NCBI RefSeq assembly: GCF_020360975.1
Contig: NW_025408667.1
Location: 3,534,001-3,598,000, forward strand
Direction: 5' to 3'
DNA: 64,000 nt
From: Hirsutella rhossiliensis
Lineage: Eukaryota > Ascomycota > Sordariomycetes > Hypocreales > Ophiocordycipitaceae
Below are positions 23,968 through 35,709 of the stretch, piece after piece. Position 1 is the first letter of the stretch. Each line of letters opens with the position of its first letter. Below the pieces are notes generated by a model. That model saw only the letters and a list, made by a program, of their open reading frames with translations, searched no databases and had not been told where the DNA came from. The translations under genes were made by a program, and so were the position numbers.

Positions 23968-24433
23968 AACGGGACAGTTCGAGGGGGACTCGGCCAGCAG
24001 GCAAGCGCCAACTTTCACCGGCTCATGAATGACGCACAGACAAACGAGACGCCGACGTATGGCGAACCGGAGGAGATTGAAGAATTTGATCTAGAAGATC
24101 TTGTAAAGCTGCTGGCCAAGGCGAACTGTTGAGGCAATCTCATGTTCTTGCGGTCGAGCGAGGCGATGCATGTACTAGGGCGCCAGGGGATTCATCGGAA
24201 GCACGGAAGGATTTCCTTTACCATTGAGGCCAGGCATTTACAAGAGGCACGACGGGACTGGGAAAAGGAAAAGAATCAACGAGAGTAGGGGCGAGAGAAA
24301 TGGAACGCGGAGGCAGGTGTCACTTCGAGTGTCTGTAGCGATGGCTGGCTCATTGAACGGTCACCTTTCTTTTGGTTTCGCTTTCCGGACAGGGACGACA
24401 AGCTTGACTTGCTGACGCGGCCAATGATTCTAG

Positions 24434-25147
24434 TTTCGAGCTTATACCGATCCACTCAACAACACGGGAAACCTAATGGCACCGCCATCGATTCCCCCGC
24501 CTCCACCTCCTCCGCCTCCGCTAAATGTCCCCCCATCGAGAGCTAGATTGCAGCTGGCGGCGCGGTTGGCGATGCATCAGAAAAACAGTCACAGCATGGA
24601 CGGGTCCTCGGCCATGCTCCACGAGAACGACGAAGATGAAGACAGTAGCGACCCGTTTCGGGACGGAGAGGACGAGCTGGAGGACGAGTTGAGTGGAAAC
24701 GTTGCTGCCGAAGGTGGCCGCGGATCATGGTGGAGGGGAGTTGTGAGGGGTCGAAGCAAAAAGGATGACGACGATTCTGACGATGGCGACGACGATGAGG
24801 AGTTTGGAGATTTTGCCATGGCAGAGGACGACAAGGGGAGAGAGGGCGAGAGCGGTTCCCATGTCCTGCTGCGTCCACTAGCCGTACACCCAGCCAAGGA
24901 GAGCAGTAGGGGGCTCAGCGGCCTCTGGCCGTTTGGGTCGCGTGGTGACAGGGACAAGAATAAACACGAAGGCGAGAAGGAGGGGGTGAAGAGGCAAGAG
25001 GCGGCGCCGGCTACGAGCGAGAAGACGGAGGACGACGGGCCCGCGGTAGAGGTCAAGGAGGCGACGAACAGGACCAGCATCGAGGAGCCCGACGAGGAAG
25101 AGGTGGTGATTGGAGCCGAGAGGCTGGCTGGCGGCGTGTCAGGGTAA
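24434..25147 (+). CDS. acidic proline-rich protein, or the last exon of the SAPS gene
   Basis: A frame opening at 24434 (first ATG 24476) runs 223 codons from that ATG. It has a proline run (residues 5-15), then NVPPSRARLQLAARLAM, then long Asp/Glu-rich stretches with DPFRDGEDELEDE and DDDEEFGDFAMAEDD, and RTSIEEPDEEEVV near the end. A good 3' splice site ends at 24433 (GCTGAC branch, then ATTCTAG), and the frame upstream of the ATG (YTDPLNNTGNLM) also looks coding. That favours a downstream exon of the SAPS gene rather than a separate gene. It is low-complexity and I recognise no domain. It could be a free-standing small gene starting at 24476. Confidence 0.5.
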   Translation, partial: FRAYTDPLNNTGNLMAPPSIPPPPPPPPPLNVPPSRARLQLAARLAMHQKNSHSMDGSSAMLHENDEDEDSSDPFRDGEDELEDELSGNVAAEGGRGSWWRGVVRGRSKKDDDDSDDGDDDEEFGDFAMAEDDKGREGESGSHVLLRPLAVHPAKESSRGLSGLWPFGSRGDRDKNKHEGEKEGVKRQEAAPATSEKTEDDGPAVEVKEATNRTSIEEPDEEEVVIGAERLAGGVSG

Positions 25148-27467
25148 GTGTTGACGGCTCGATACGGAGGAGCAGAGCAGTTCCTAGGGGTAGAGAGCAT
25201 GCTTGCGGTGGATAGGGGAGGCGAGCAAAGTGTACGTTACGAGGTGCTTGTTTCAATTAGGCTGTGTGATGTTTTTGTAAACTACCATATACGGGAAATG
25301 AGAGATGTTTTCGGACGAGAGCTGGGGATCGATGGCAGCTTGACATGGGTGTGCTCCGTTTATGAGCCGGGCTGGGGCTGGTGGAAGTCCTCGGTCCAGT
25401 ACTGGAGCTGAGTCTGCTCAGCGTCACGATAGCATCCATATGCCTTGAGTAAGAACAAAGGGAGTATCGGGTAAACGAGATGGGACGGGCACGGTGGCGG
25501 AAACAGAAGCGACGGCAGAGTGCACTCTGAAAAGAGAGGAAAGAAAGCTGCAGCCTTGGGGATCGTGGCGCAGGGGGTTCGGTCGTGGCTTTGGACCAAA
25601 GCCTCGCTCCCCGGACAACGCCGGAGATGCAGGCGCAGGCATGTGAACAAAGAAACTGTTGGTGTTGCTCTTAATAAACCACATACATATATGGGGGAAG
25701 AGATAGAACGTGGTAGGCCTCGAGAATTGTGGACCTGGTTGGAGAGGAATGGAAGCCACAGCTAACATGGGATGTTTATGCATGTACATGTCTGGGGGCA
25801 AGCATCAAGGTTTGCCATGGATTGGCTTGGCTGCCTGTATACTGTAGCAGGAATAGCCCGAGGTGAGATTGTTGGACGAGGCTGGTCCGTCAAAGAAGCC
25901 CAATCGGCCATGTCCGAGTGGATGCAAGACGGGCATCGGAGGACCTACGGCACGCTACATCGGACTTGATGCCCGAGGCGAGGACATGATGAAAGGGCCG
26001 GAGCATCATCAACGTGTTTGTTTTGTCACGCCCCCGCCGGGCGTCATGAGACAGGAGAAAAGAGAGGGCTTCCCTTGACGGGCGGAGGAGGGCCATGGCT
26101 CCGCCGGCGGGCAACACCGGGCCAATCAAAGGGGAGGGAGAGATCGGGATGCCATTTCAAAGACAGGTCCGGGATCACTTGCTGGATCGTGCTTCCTCTG
26201 GCCCTCTGTTGTTGTTGTGGCGATGGTGTGAGTTCGTCATTTTCCTCTTTTTCTTTTTGTTCGCCCGAGCAATGCGAATGGAGTGGGCAACTGGAACGCG
26301 AGCCTCGGTTTTGACTTTACATGGTCTTTTCTGCAGACCCAGATCAAGGAGGCTGGCGGCGGCATTCAATATGCACACACACACATATATATACATATAT
26401 GTTGGATAGCTATGCGCCGGCATATATGGCTGCTGTGCCAACACGGACCTGCGCTGCACAAAAAGCTTCCAGTTGGTATGGCCAAGACGAGGTCGGTCGG
26501 AGGAGCGTGCAGATGACTGGAGTTGCCAAGTCCGGTGTCAGTGTGCAGTTGGCCCGCTGTTCCTCGCCGCCCGTTGGATCTCGGAAACTGGGTTTCAGGA
26601 GAGAAGCGCCCAGCATACATGAAGTCGACCCCGGGATCCTCACGAAAACCGCCTTTGCCTTCCTTTCCCTCTGGACCGCAAGCAACTCTCCTGCTATTTG
26701 GGGGCCAGCCGATGGAAGCATAAAGGATAAAGAAAGGCCATGTGGGTTTCCTCGGATATAGAGCACGCTGTATATAGAAATACAGTCATCGACGACAATG
26801 GGATGCCTTCCTCCCCTCCACCCGTCAGCATCGAGAAAGGACAAGGCCGAGAGGGGACAGCCCGGTCGAGGAACGGGAAAGCCGGGGGTGCTGCAGGGAT
26901 GCAGCGGGCGGCCCACGTCATGGCCGCTCCAGACCGGCGCATCTTGCTGCTCTTGCCACCACACCAAGCCTTTTATCCGTTGTCGTATTCAGGTGGGCCT
27001 GCAACAAGCAGTCATGGCCGCCTCGCTGCTGATTGGGGTCCTTCTCGAAGGAAGAGCCTACATACATACACATGCGCATCCACAGCAGACGCCGCCATTT
27101 ACTTGAAACTTGTCGTTGCATCGTGCTGGGGGCCTTTTTCTAGGGATATTCCCCTTGTGGCACTGCATGGTTGAAGAGAATGTCGCCGCATGGTTGGTGG
27201 TGACTGTATAAGTCGAGTTTTGGGTGCGCGACACCAGACCATCATTCACTCACTCGACGTCTTGCTCAACGCTCGTCTATAGCGTCCGTCTCTCCCTTCT
27301 GTCCTTTGCTTCATTTTCCATTACTTTCACTCCTGATCACTTGGCTTACCTCGCTCATCTCGCCACAGCTCTACGGTGAAGCTCACCGGCGCCTCAGGCG
27401 AGGCACGTCCGGAAGCGATAGCGGCTTCTGAATCGTCCAGTTCCTGCAAGTTCAGAGCGCCGAAGCC
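25148..27467. other. intergenic region upstream of the NRPS-like gene
   Basis: Only short overlapping frames with no recognisable protein. It contains a CA/TA microsatellite at about 26373-26402 and, near the right end, a TATA-like site followed by a C/T-rich leader that leads into the NRPS-like ATG. Confidence 0.55.
27207..27212 (+). promoter_or_regulatory. possible TATA box of the NRPS-like gene
   Basis: TATAAG lies 256 nt before the ATG and is followed by a CACTCACTCGACG and C/T-rich leader. Position and context are reasonable, but there is no direct evidence of transcription. Confidence 0.3.
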
Positions 27468-29238
27468 ATGGAGCAAGGACGCCCACAGCTCGAGGAGCCG
27501 CTTCTGGCCGAGGGAGATGCAGCAGCAGCCGTGGGAGCTTCCAGTCCGAGCGCCCGAGCCGCGGGAGACGCGAGCTTGGACACGCCACAGCGCAGCAAGA
27601 GGGGACAAAGCCAACCGTCCGACCTGTTTGCCGACCTGAGCCAGCACAAAGAACTCGACGATTATCTACAGAGACCGTCGGCGCCTGTGAGCATGGCCGC
27701 GGACAAGTCGCCGACTGAGAGAGCTGCCAGTCCGTGGCTCGACTGTCGCACTTATACGCCGACGACGACGACGCCGCCGCCACCGCGAGAACCGCCCAGA
27801 CTCATTGAGGCTTCGGCTTCAGAGGCAAAGCTCTCCGAGGAGCCCGCGACGCCGACCAGCAGCCGAGACGACATCTTCACCGCCATTGACGCCGAGGCCG
27901 CAGCCCTTTTCGATCTGCTCGAGAGCGTCAGCTCCAGCCCGTCCTCGTCATCGGGCGGCGCGGACAAGAAGCGCGACCAGGGCGACGGCAAGCAGCAGCA
28001 GCTCGAAAACCTGGTGCTGTCCACCTCGAAGGTCGGCAGGGCCTGCTTCGTCACCCCGAGGGCAGGCCCGTTTGAAGGCCGGTTCGTGGCCCTCGTCACG
28101 GCCGCGGCGAACCCGCGCTACTGCCGCGACACGTCTCTGATCCCTCCGGAGGAGCACGAGGCCGGCCGGTGGCAGGTCCACGAACTGCGGACGGCGGTGC
28201 TCGAGTGGGGAGGCGACGCGCCGCGGCCGGATGTGTGGATCGTGCTCCGGTCCATGGCCCTCGATGGCCGGGGCGAGCCGGACGCGAGACAGCTGCAGAC
28301 GTGGGTGCAGAACGTGACGGAGGAGGTGGAGGAGCAGATCTTGGAGCTGCAGCAGCTGATTCGGCACCGGCGAGGAGACACGGCCATGGAGATGATGAAG
28401 AGGAAAGAGAGGGAGGGCTTGCAAGCCGAGGAGGCCAAGGAGACGCCGACGCTGCCCGAGTCGCCATCCGCCGAGGCGCGCAAGGAGAGCATCGCGTGGC
28501 AAGGGCCCGGGGCGGCCGAGGAGCCGGGCAAGGAGTCCGAGTTCTTCCCGCTGTCGCTGATGCAGCAGCTCTTCTTCCGCACCACCATGAAGCGCAGCAT
28601 TGAGTCGGCGGCCGTCAGCGGCGCGGGCTTCCGTTTCAGCCAGAGCATCCTGCTGCGGGTTGGGGGCGGCGGCGCCGAGCTGGCCGACATCGAGGCGGCC
28701 ATTGACGTGCTGGCGTGTCGACATGCCATGCTGCGGGCGCGCTTCCGGCTGACAGGGGATGGGTGGGCGCAGGTGATTGCGCCGGCGGCGAGGCGGTCGT
28801 ACCGGTTCGAGCACAAGTATGCCGACGACGACGACGACGACGATGATTATGATGATGATGAGGCTGACAATGGTGGCGGTGACGATGTCGTCGATGGCGA
28901 GGAGGTTGAGGAGGAGGAGGATAATGACGACAGTTTACGCGGCAGAGGCGAGAAGAGGACGAGGAGCAAGAAAAAGAACAAGGAGGAGGACGAGGGAGAA
29001 AGGGTGAAGAAGAAGGAGAAGAAGCGGCGAAGAAAGAACAAGGCGCTGCTGGCCATCATGGACCAGGCCCAGCGCTCGCTCAACGTCTTCCGCGGCCCCG
29101 TCTTCGCGGCGCAGCACATCCGCACGCGCAACAACCACCAGCTGCTCTACCTGGTGGCGCACCACCTCGTCGTCGACGTCGTCTCGTGGCGCGTGCTGCT
29201 CGACGACCTGGACTCGCTGCTGCGGCACGGCACGCTGG

Positions 29239-29269
<31 letters not shown>

Positions 29270-32200
29270 CATGGCCTTTCCGCGCTGGGCCGAGCGGCAG
29301 AGCCTCGAGGGCAGCCAGCGCGTCGTCGACCCCGTGCTGGGCAGCAGCATGGCCTCGTACTGGGCGCTGCAGGGCCGCCGCAACTGCTACGCCGACACGG
29401 CGCAGCTGGCCTTCTGCCTGACGCCCGACGCCGCCGCGTGCCTGGTGGCCGAGTGCAACGCCGTCTTCCGCACCGAGTCGGCCGATATCCTGGTTGCTGC
29501 GCTGCTGCACTCGTTCCGCCAGACGTTTCCCGACCGCCGCGTGCCGACCGTCTGGAAGCAGCATCATGGCCGCGACCGTGGTGGCCGTGGTGGCCGTGGT
29601 GACCGCCACGACGCGCTCGATACCACGGTTGGCTGGTTCACCACCCTGTGTCCGCTCGCCGTGGCTGCTGCCGACGTGGAGACGGACCTCGTGCAGCTCG
29701 TCCGCCTGGTCAAGGACACGCGCTGCGCCGTCCTCGCCTCCCGCCAGGGGGGAGCCTCGCCCGCCTCGCCCGCCAGCACCTCTGCCCCCCTCTCCCCCTC
29801 GTCCTGCTGCTCCGCCTCGTCCTCGTCCGCCTCCCTGCCGACGTCCAAGTTCTCGACCTCGTCGGCCTCGCCCTCGCCCTCGCAGCCCGAGGCCATCCCC
29901 GTCGAGGTCATGTTCAACTGCGTCGAGACGCTGCGCCAGCTCGGCCGAGACGGCGGCATCCTCGAGCCCATTGCCGCCCCGGACCGCGAGTTCGAGTCCC
30001 TCGTCTCCGACATCGGGCCCCGCGTCGGCCGCATCGCCCTCTTCGAGGTCTCGGTCGTCATCGACGCCGCCGGCGCCCGCGTCGAGTTCCTCTTCAACGC
30101 CCACGCCGCCCGCCGCGACCGCATCGCCGCCTGGATGCACAACTTCGAGCACTCCCTCCTCGAGGCCGTCGGCCGCCTGCGCGTCATGCAGCCCCAGCTG
30201 ACCCTGGCCGATGCGCCCCTCCTCGACACGTCCTACGACGCCGTGGCCCGCCTCGCTGCCTCTCGACTCGCCGCCGTGGGCCTCGACAGCGTCGTAAACG
30301 TCGATTCCCTCGGCCCCGTCGACCCCGTTCAGCAGGAGATGCTCATCGCCCAGGCCCAGGCCCCTGAGGCCTTTCACGTCAGCTGCACCTATGAAATCGT
30401 CCCCCTCTCCCATGACCAGCAACAGCACCAGCCCATCGATCAAGCCAGGCTAGGCGAGGCGTGGGCGTCGCTCGTCGCCATGCACGCCTCGCTGCGCACC
30501 GTCTTCATCGAGAGCATCTCCGAAAGGGGGCTCTTCGATAAAGTCATCCTCAAAAGCATCTCTCCGTCTGTTTTGTTTGTCGACTCGTCCAATCCCGTCG
30601 AGACGCTGGCCTCCATCCCAGCCATGAAGCTTCCCCTTTCCCAGCCACGACACCGGCTGTCGATATCCGCGTCGTCGACGCAGACTTACTTGAGACTGGA
30701 TGCCAGCCAAGCCATTTGTGATGTAAGTGCGACCTGATCGTATTTCTATCCTGTCTCATGCCTTGGGATGACTCACATGAATACAGCCGGCGAGCATCCA
30801 CACCCTCATATCGCAACTTCGCCGCATGTACGCAGGCGAGGCAATACACCTCCTCGAAGCCCCCTCGACGAGGAGACATCGACACATCTCCTCGCAGGAC
30901 GCCACTTACAGGCTCGAGGCATGGGGGATCACCCCCGGCGTCGCAGCGCCATGTCTCTTCCCCCGGCTGGCCTTCCAGAACAGGGGCCGCATGCAGACAC
31001 GGGGCTTCGACCTGAACATCAGCCCAGCCCGGGTGCTCGGGTTCTGCAGGGAACACAACTTGGAGCCGTCACTCTTGATCAAGCTTTCCTGGGCGCTTGT
31101 TCTGCGCACGTTTGCGGGTGCGGACAAGATCAGCTTCGGCTACCAGTCTCCTGGCCGAGAGCAGACGCTGCCGCCCCATCGGCTTCAGAACATTGGCAGC
31201 CTTGCCGCCCTGGTTCCGTGCCTGATGGACCTCTCCAGTCCCCACCTGGTCGTCATGGACGTCTTAAGGGGCCTGCAGGCGCTGTCGCGAGAGGCAGCCA
31301 AGAGCGAGTGCCCGACGGTGGCCGAGATTGAGCACGCGCTCGGGCTCGCCGGGGAGCCTCTGTTCAACACGTGCGTCTCTTTCCAGGACGCGACACAAGC
31401 CTTGAGAATCACCAACCGGATCCATCTCGAGTCGGCCGCCTGGCAGCCCGAGCTCGTCGCCTCGTCTGTAAACGCAAACTGCGAGCTGTCTCTGTGCATC
31501 ACCCGCCTCGGCAACCGGCTCCGCGGCGACATCACCTACCACCATTTCACCGCCGACCAAGCCCACAACGTCGTCAACAGCTTCGAGCGCGCCCTACATC
31601 TTGTCCTCGACGCGCCGGCCCGGCCCGTGTCCGATATTGACCTCTTCACCGAGCGTGACTACAGGCAGATCACGACGCCCGACTGGGACCCCTGCCAGAC
31701 CGACACCAAAGTGTCCGCCTGCATCCACCAGCTCATCATCCAGCAGGCCCGGCGTCGCCCGCAGGCCAAGGCCGTCTCGGCGTGGGATGGCCAGCTGTCG
31801 TATCAGCAACTCGAGGCCTCGGTGACCAAACTGGCGACGCACCTCGTCAACCTCGGCGTCGGCCCCGGTGCTCTCGTGCCGCTGGTGCTTGACAAGTGCC
31901 TCTGGTCACCCGTTGTCATGCTCGCCGTCTTGAAAGCGGGCGGCTGCTTCGTCGCTCTTGATGGCCAAGACGTCGCCACCGCAATGTCCATCATCAGACA
32001 GCTCACGCCTCCCCTCGTTCTCGTCACTGGTCCGGCGTGGAAGCACATCAGTCCCGCGGTAGACAACTGCGTGCTCGTCAACCAGAGCGCCCTCGCCGCG
32101 TTGCCCCCGCAAGTGTCGTTTGTCCCGCACGAGCCCATCCCGGAGCAGGCCGCGTGCGTCTTCTTGTCCCCCGGAGCGACCAAGCCCAAGGGCATCTTCT

Positions 32201-35200
32201 TCACTCACCAGTCGCTTTGCTCCATCTTGTCGGTCCAGGGACCCGCCCTCAGCATCTGCGACGGGAGCCGGGTCTTGCAGCTGTCGGCCTTCAACGTCGA
32301 CGTCGCCCTCGTCGAGATCTTCTGCACTCTCCTTCACGGCGGCTGCGTCTGCATCCCCTCGGAGTCTGACAGGATAGACGACCTCGAGGGTGTCATTACT
32401 CACATGAATGTTAGCTGGTCTTACATGACGCCTGTCCTTGCGCGCAGGTTGGAGCCTACCAAGGTGCCCAGCCTCAAGACCATCTGCTTCAGGACAAGGA
32501 GCCTGGACCAGGAGACGTACAGCCCGTGGCTGCCCAGAACAAACGTCCTTGTCGCCTACGGAGCCCCCGACGTCTGCCCGCTGGCCATCTCGGTCCTCCA
32601 AGTACGTGGCCCCGACGAGGCCGACGTCATCGGTCCGCCCCTGATGGGGCGATTCCTCGTCCTCAACCCCAAAGATCCCAAGAGGATGGTGCCCATCGGG
32701 GCCACGGGAGAGCTCGCCATCGACAGCCCGCTGGTCACGCCTCACAGATTCGTTCCCGGCCAGCCTCTCATGGATCCCGAATTCCTGCGTGAGCCGCAGA
32801 CCAAGCCAAAATGGCGTTATCTGAGGACCGGCCAGGTGGCGCGACACCTCGACCGTGGCCACGTCCGACTCGTCGCCAGCCGGCAAGACGAGATCACCGT
32901 TAGCGGAACCCCCGTGTTGATCGCCGATATTGAGCGGCAGATCCGGCTGTGCCTCGCGCGCGGAGTCGACGTCGCCGTGGAGCCCATCACGACCAGCGAC
33001 TCGATGAGCCTCTTGGCGGCCTTTCTCGATCTGGGACGCAAGCCAGGCTGCAAGCCCTACGACCTGAACTGTCTCGGGCCGGAAGTGAAACAGAAGCTCT
33101 TCGCGGCAAGGAGAGCCGTCGAGACTTCACTGAGCAAGTCCATCAAGGCTGAAAAGGAGCTCCCCTGGCAATGTATCCCGCCCGTCTTTGTTCCCGTCCG
33201 GGGGCTTCCTCTGTCCGTCTCGCTCAAAGTGAACCGGCGAAGACTGCGCAGAATGGTGGCATCACTGACCTATACCCAGTTGATGGGACTGGCCGATGGA
33301 CAGTATACCGGTGTTCAGACGCCGCCTTTCGTCGATAAGCCGCTGCCCCTGACCAAGACGGAGGAGTCGATGCGGCTCATCTGGGCGGGCGTCTTGGGGA
33401 CCGCAGCGGCCGGCATCAGACCGTCGGATAGCTTCTCAGACGCCGGCGGCGACAAGCTGCTGGCTGCTCGCCTGGTCGTCTCATGCCGCCAAGGTGGATT
33501 CGATGTCTCGATCCGGCAGGTCCTCAGAGGCGCGACTCTGACAGACATCTGTCGCTCCACATACTCTGTCGACTCGGACGACGAAGACGACGCACGAGGA
33601 GGCGGCAAGGTATCCCATGAGCCTCGTGTCAGCGAGACATGGGATCGCGGGCCGTACGAGGGGCTCATAAAGCTGGTCCTGGCGCCGCAGCTCGGCGACT
33701 CGCGGCACGACGTGCTCGAGGCTGCCGAGGCCACGTCGCAGCAGTCGCAGAGCATCGAGTCGAGCCTGTACCAGCCCCGAGGTGACATTGGGTGGCTGGT
33801 GCTCGACTTCGACGGCCCCGTGCGGCAGCAAAGGCTCGAGGCGGCATGCGAAGCCCTCACAATGGTGCACCCGATCCTGCGCACCGCCTTTGCCGTCCAC
33901 GAGTGTCGCGCGTACCAAGTCGCTGTGGCCTCGTTCCGGGCCCCCTTCCGATACCGGTGCTGTCCGGCTCGCAGCCTCGACGGCGAGGCAGACATGGCGA
34001 TGCAGCAGGACCGACGGCTCCCGCTACGCCTGGGCAGGCCCGTGACCGGCTTCACCTACCTTGAGGGCGGCGGCGGCAAGCAGGGCAAGCTGCTGATGCG
34101 CTTCAGCACGGCGCAGATGACGGAGGGCTCGGCGGCGCAGGTGGTGCAGGACCTCGTGCGGCTGTACGAGAGGCCGGACAGCGTTCCCGCGCGGCCGAGC
34201 TTCCTGCAGTTCGCGCAAGCCGCCCAGGCCGGCGCCCGGCGCAGGGACAGCGTGCGGCACTGGAAGACACGGCTCGCGGGGGCCCGGATGACGCAGGTGG
34301 TGCCGCACCCGAGGCCGTGCGGGCCGGCGGCGGACCAGACGGCGCTGCACGAGACGGTCGACGTGGCGCCGCTGGGCGACGTGGGCATCTGCTTCGACAC
34401 GGTGCTCAAGACGGCGTGGGCCATGGTCCTTGCCCGGCTGTCGGGAAGCGCCGACGTGGTCTTTGGCGAGCTGGTCGAGGGCCAGCGGCGGCGCACCAGG
34501 CTCGGGGCCAGGACCGACGCCCCGTCGTCGTCGTCGTCGTCGTCCCCGTCGTCCTTGTCGTCGTCCATGGTCGGGCCCCTGGAGAACACGGTGCCCGTCA
34601 GGGTCCGCTTCCCGAGCAGGCGCCCGTCGGCATTGCACTTGATGCAGCTCGTCCAGCGCGAATGCGCCTTTTCGCTGGCCCACGAGGCCCTCGGCGGCCA
34701 GGCCATCATCCGCGAGTGCACCGACTGGCCGGGCTGGACGCAGTTCAGCACCGTCGTCCGGCACCGAAGCCGGTTCCCCGGCGACGGGTCCGCGGCACTC
34801 AGCCTCGACAAGACGGCCTTTACCTACAAGACGGTCGAGGCGCCAGCCAGGATTGTGCCCGACATCGTGGCGTCGTCGACGGCCATTGGTCCTGCGCGCG
34901 TCGCCCTCGCCCTCGAGTTCTCGGCCGGCCGCGTGCCGGGCGACGTTGCCTCGGCCGTCATGGACCTGCTCGTCGGCGCCGTCAAGGCGCTGGCCTGTTT
35001 CGACACGCTCGGCCAGGCGACGCTGCCGTCGGCGGGCGACTACGAGAGCAAGGAGCCGCGGGTGCTGCTCGAGAAGCGCGACGTGGCGGCGGCCGAGCAC
35101 GAGCCCCTGACCAGCCGCCTGGCGCCGCAGCACCGGAGCGCCCTGCACACGCTCCTCACCAAGACGTGGGCCGACGTGCTCTGCCCCGGGGGCCCCGGCG

Positions 35201-35709
35201 TCGAGGGTGAGCAGCTCGAGGCGTCGCGCTTCTACGACGTGTCGGGGACCGTGCTGCCGGCCTATCTCCTCGCCGGCTGTCTCAACGTCGGGCTCGGCAG
35301 GCTCGGCATCAGCGGCCTCGAGTCCGTCCACATCACCCCCGGCGAGGTGATTGCGCACCCGACCGTGCCGGCGCAGATGGGCCACGTCGCGCGCAAGATG
35401 CACGAGCTCGACGCCGTCCCCAAGCTCGCCAGGCGCAAGACGGTCGTGGTGCTCAGCCAAAACACCGCGTCGGCCGACGGCCCCTCGCGCCCGGCGCTCG
35501 AGGCCCACGCCGCCTCGCAGAGGAGCCGCCCCCGCGCGTGGTCGAGGCACCGCGCCAGCCTCAGCCGGGACAGCGCCGTCGAGAGGGCCGCGGAGCCGCC
35601 GCACATCCGCTCCGTGCCCGCGCAGGGCGAGCTCGGTCGGCCGGGTGCGCCCGGCGCAGGGGGCGGCGAGCGGACGCGCCTCTTCCCGTCGTGGTCGCTG
35701 CGGCAGTAG
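27468..35709 (+). CDS. degenerate NRPS-like protein, partial A-E-C-A-T-C-T, 2725 aa, one intron
   Basis: Exons 27468-30722 and 30787-35709; the 64-nt intron has GTAAGT..ACAG ends. After a disordered N-terminus come an adenylation-domain tail (about 180-310), an epimerisation domain (about 350-900; HHLVVDVVSW at 565-574), a condensation domain (about 950-1350), an adenylation domain (about 1390-1920), a carrier (about 1945-2005), a second condensation domain (about 2030-2470) and a carrier (about 2520-2600). Key residues are lost: condensation HHxxxD reads SQAICD (1080-1085) and STAQMTEG (2192-2199); the A4 Asp is N1588; the A3 loop is SPGATKPKG; RTGD is RTGQ (Q1768); and the carrier serines are K1975 (GGDK) and V2574 (SGTV). 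The epimerisation EGHGRE motif reads QHHGRD (698-703). Lys1899 (A10) remains. The frame is nonetheless open, so it may be a pseudoenzyme or a very young pseudogene. Confidence 0.85.
28824..29037 (+). repeat. Asp/Glu/Lys low-complexity insertion inside the epimerisation domain
   Basis: GAC/GAT/GAG/AAG triplet runs encode about 70 charged residues (a poly-Asp run, then EEVEEEED, then KKKNKEEDEG and KKKEKKRRRK). They lie between the first conserved block of the domain and the HHxxxD block. Normal epimerisation domains lack this insert, so it looks like in-frame triplet expansion within a surface loop. Confidence 0.8.

Noticed and set aside
28935..30443. 502-codon minus-strand frame opposite the NRPS-like gene
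   Set aside because: It is the mirror of high GC3 coding sequence (Val/Gly/Glu/Arg-rich, no domain), while the sense frame has clear epimerisation-domain motifs.
34024..35604. 526-codon minus-strand frame opposite the 3' part of the NRPS-like gene
   Set aside because: Same cause: a GC-rich antisense shadow with Arg/Gly/Ala composition and no recognisable motif.
27468..35709. Active siderophore or peptide synthetase
   Set aside because: No carrier has a serine and the adenylation and condensation signatures are broken, so the protein cannot assemble a peptide by the usual mechanism.
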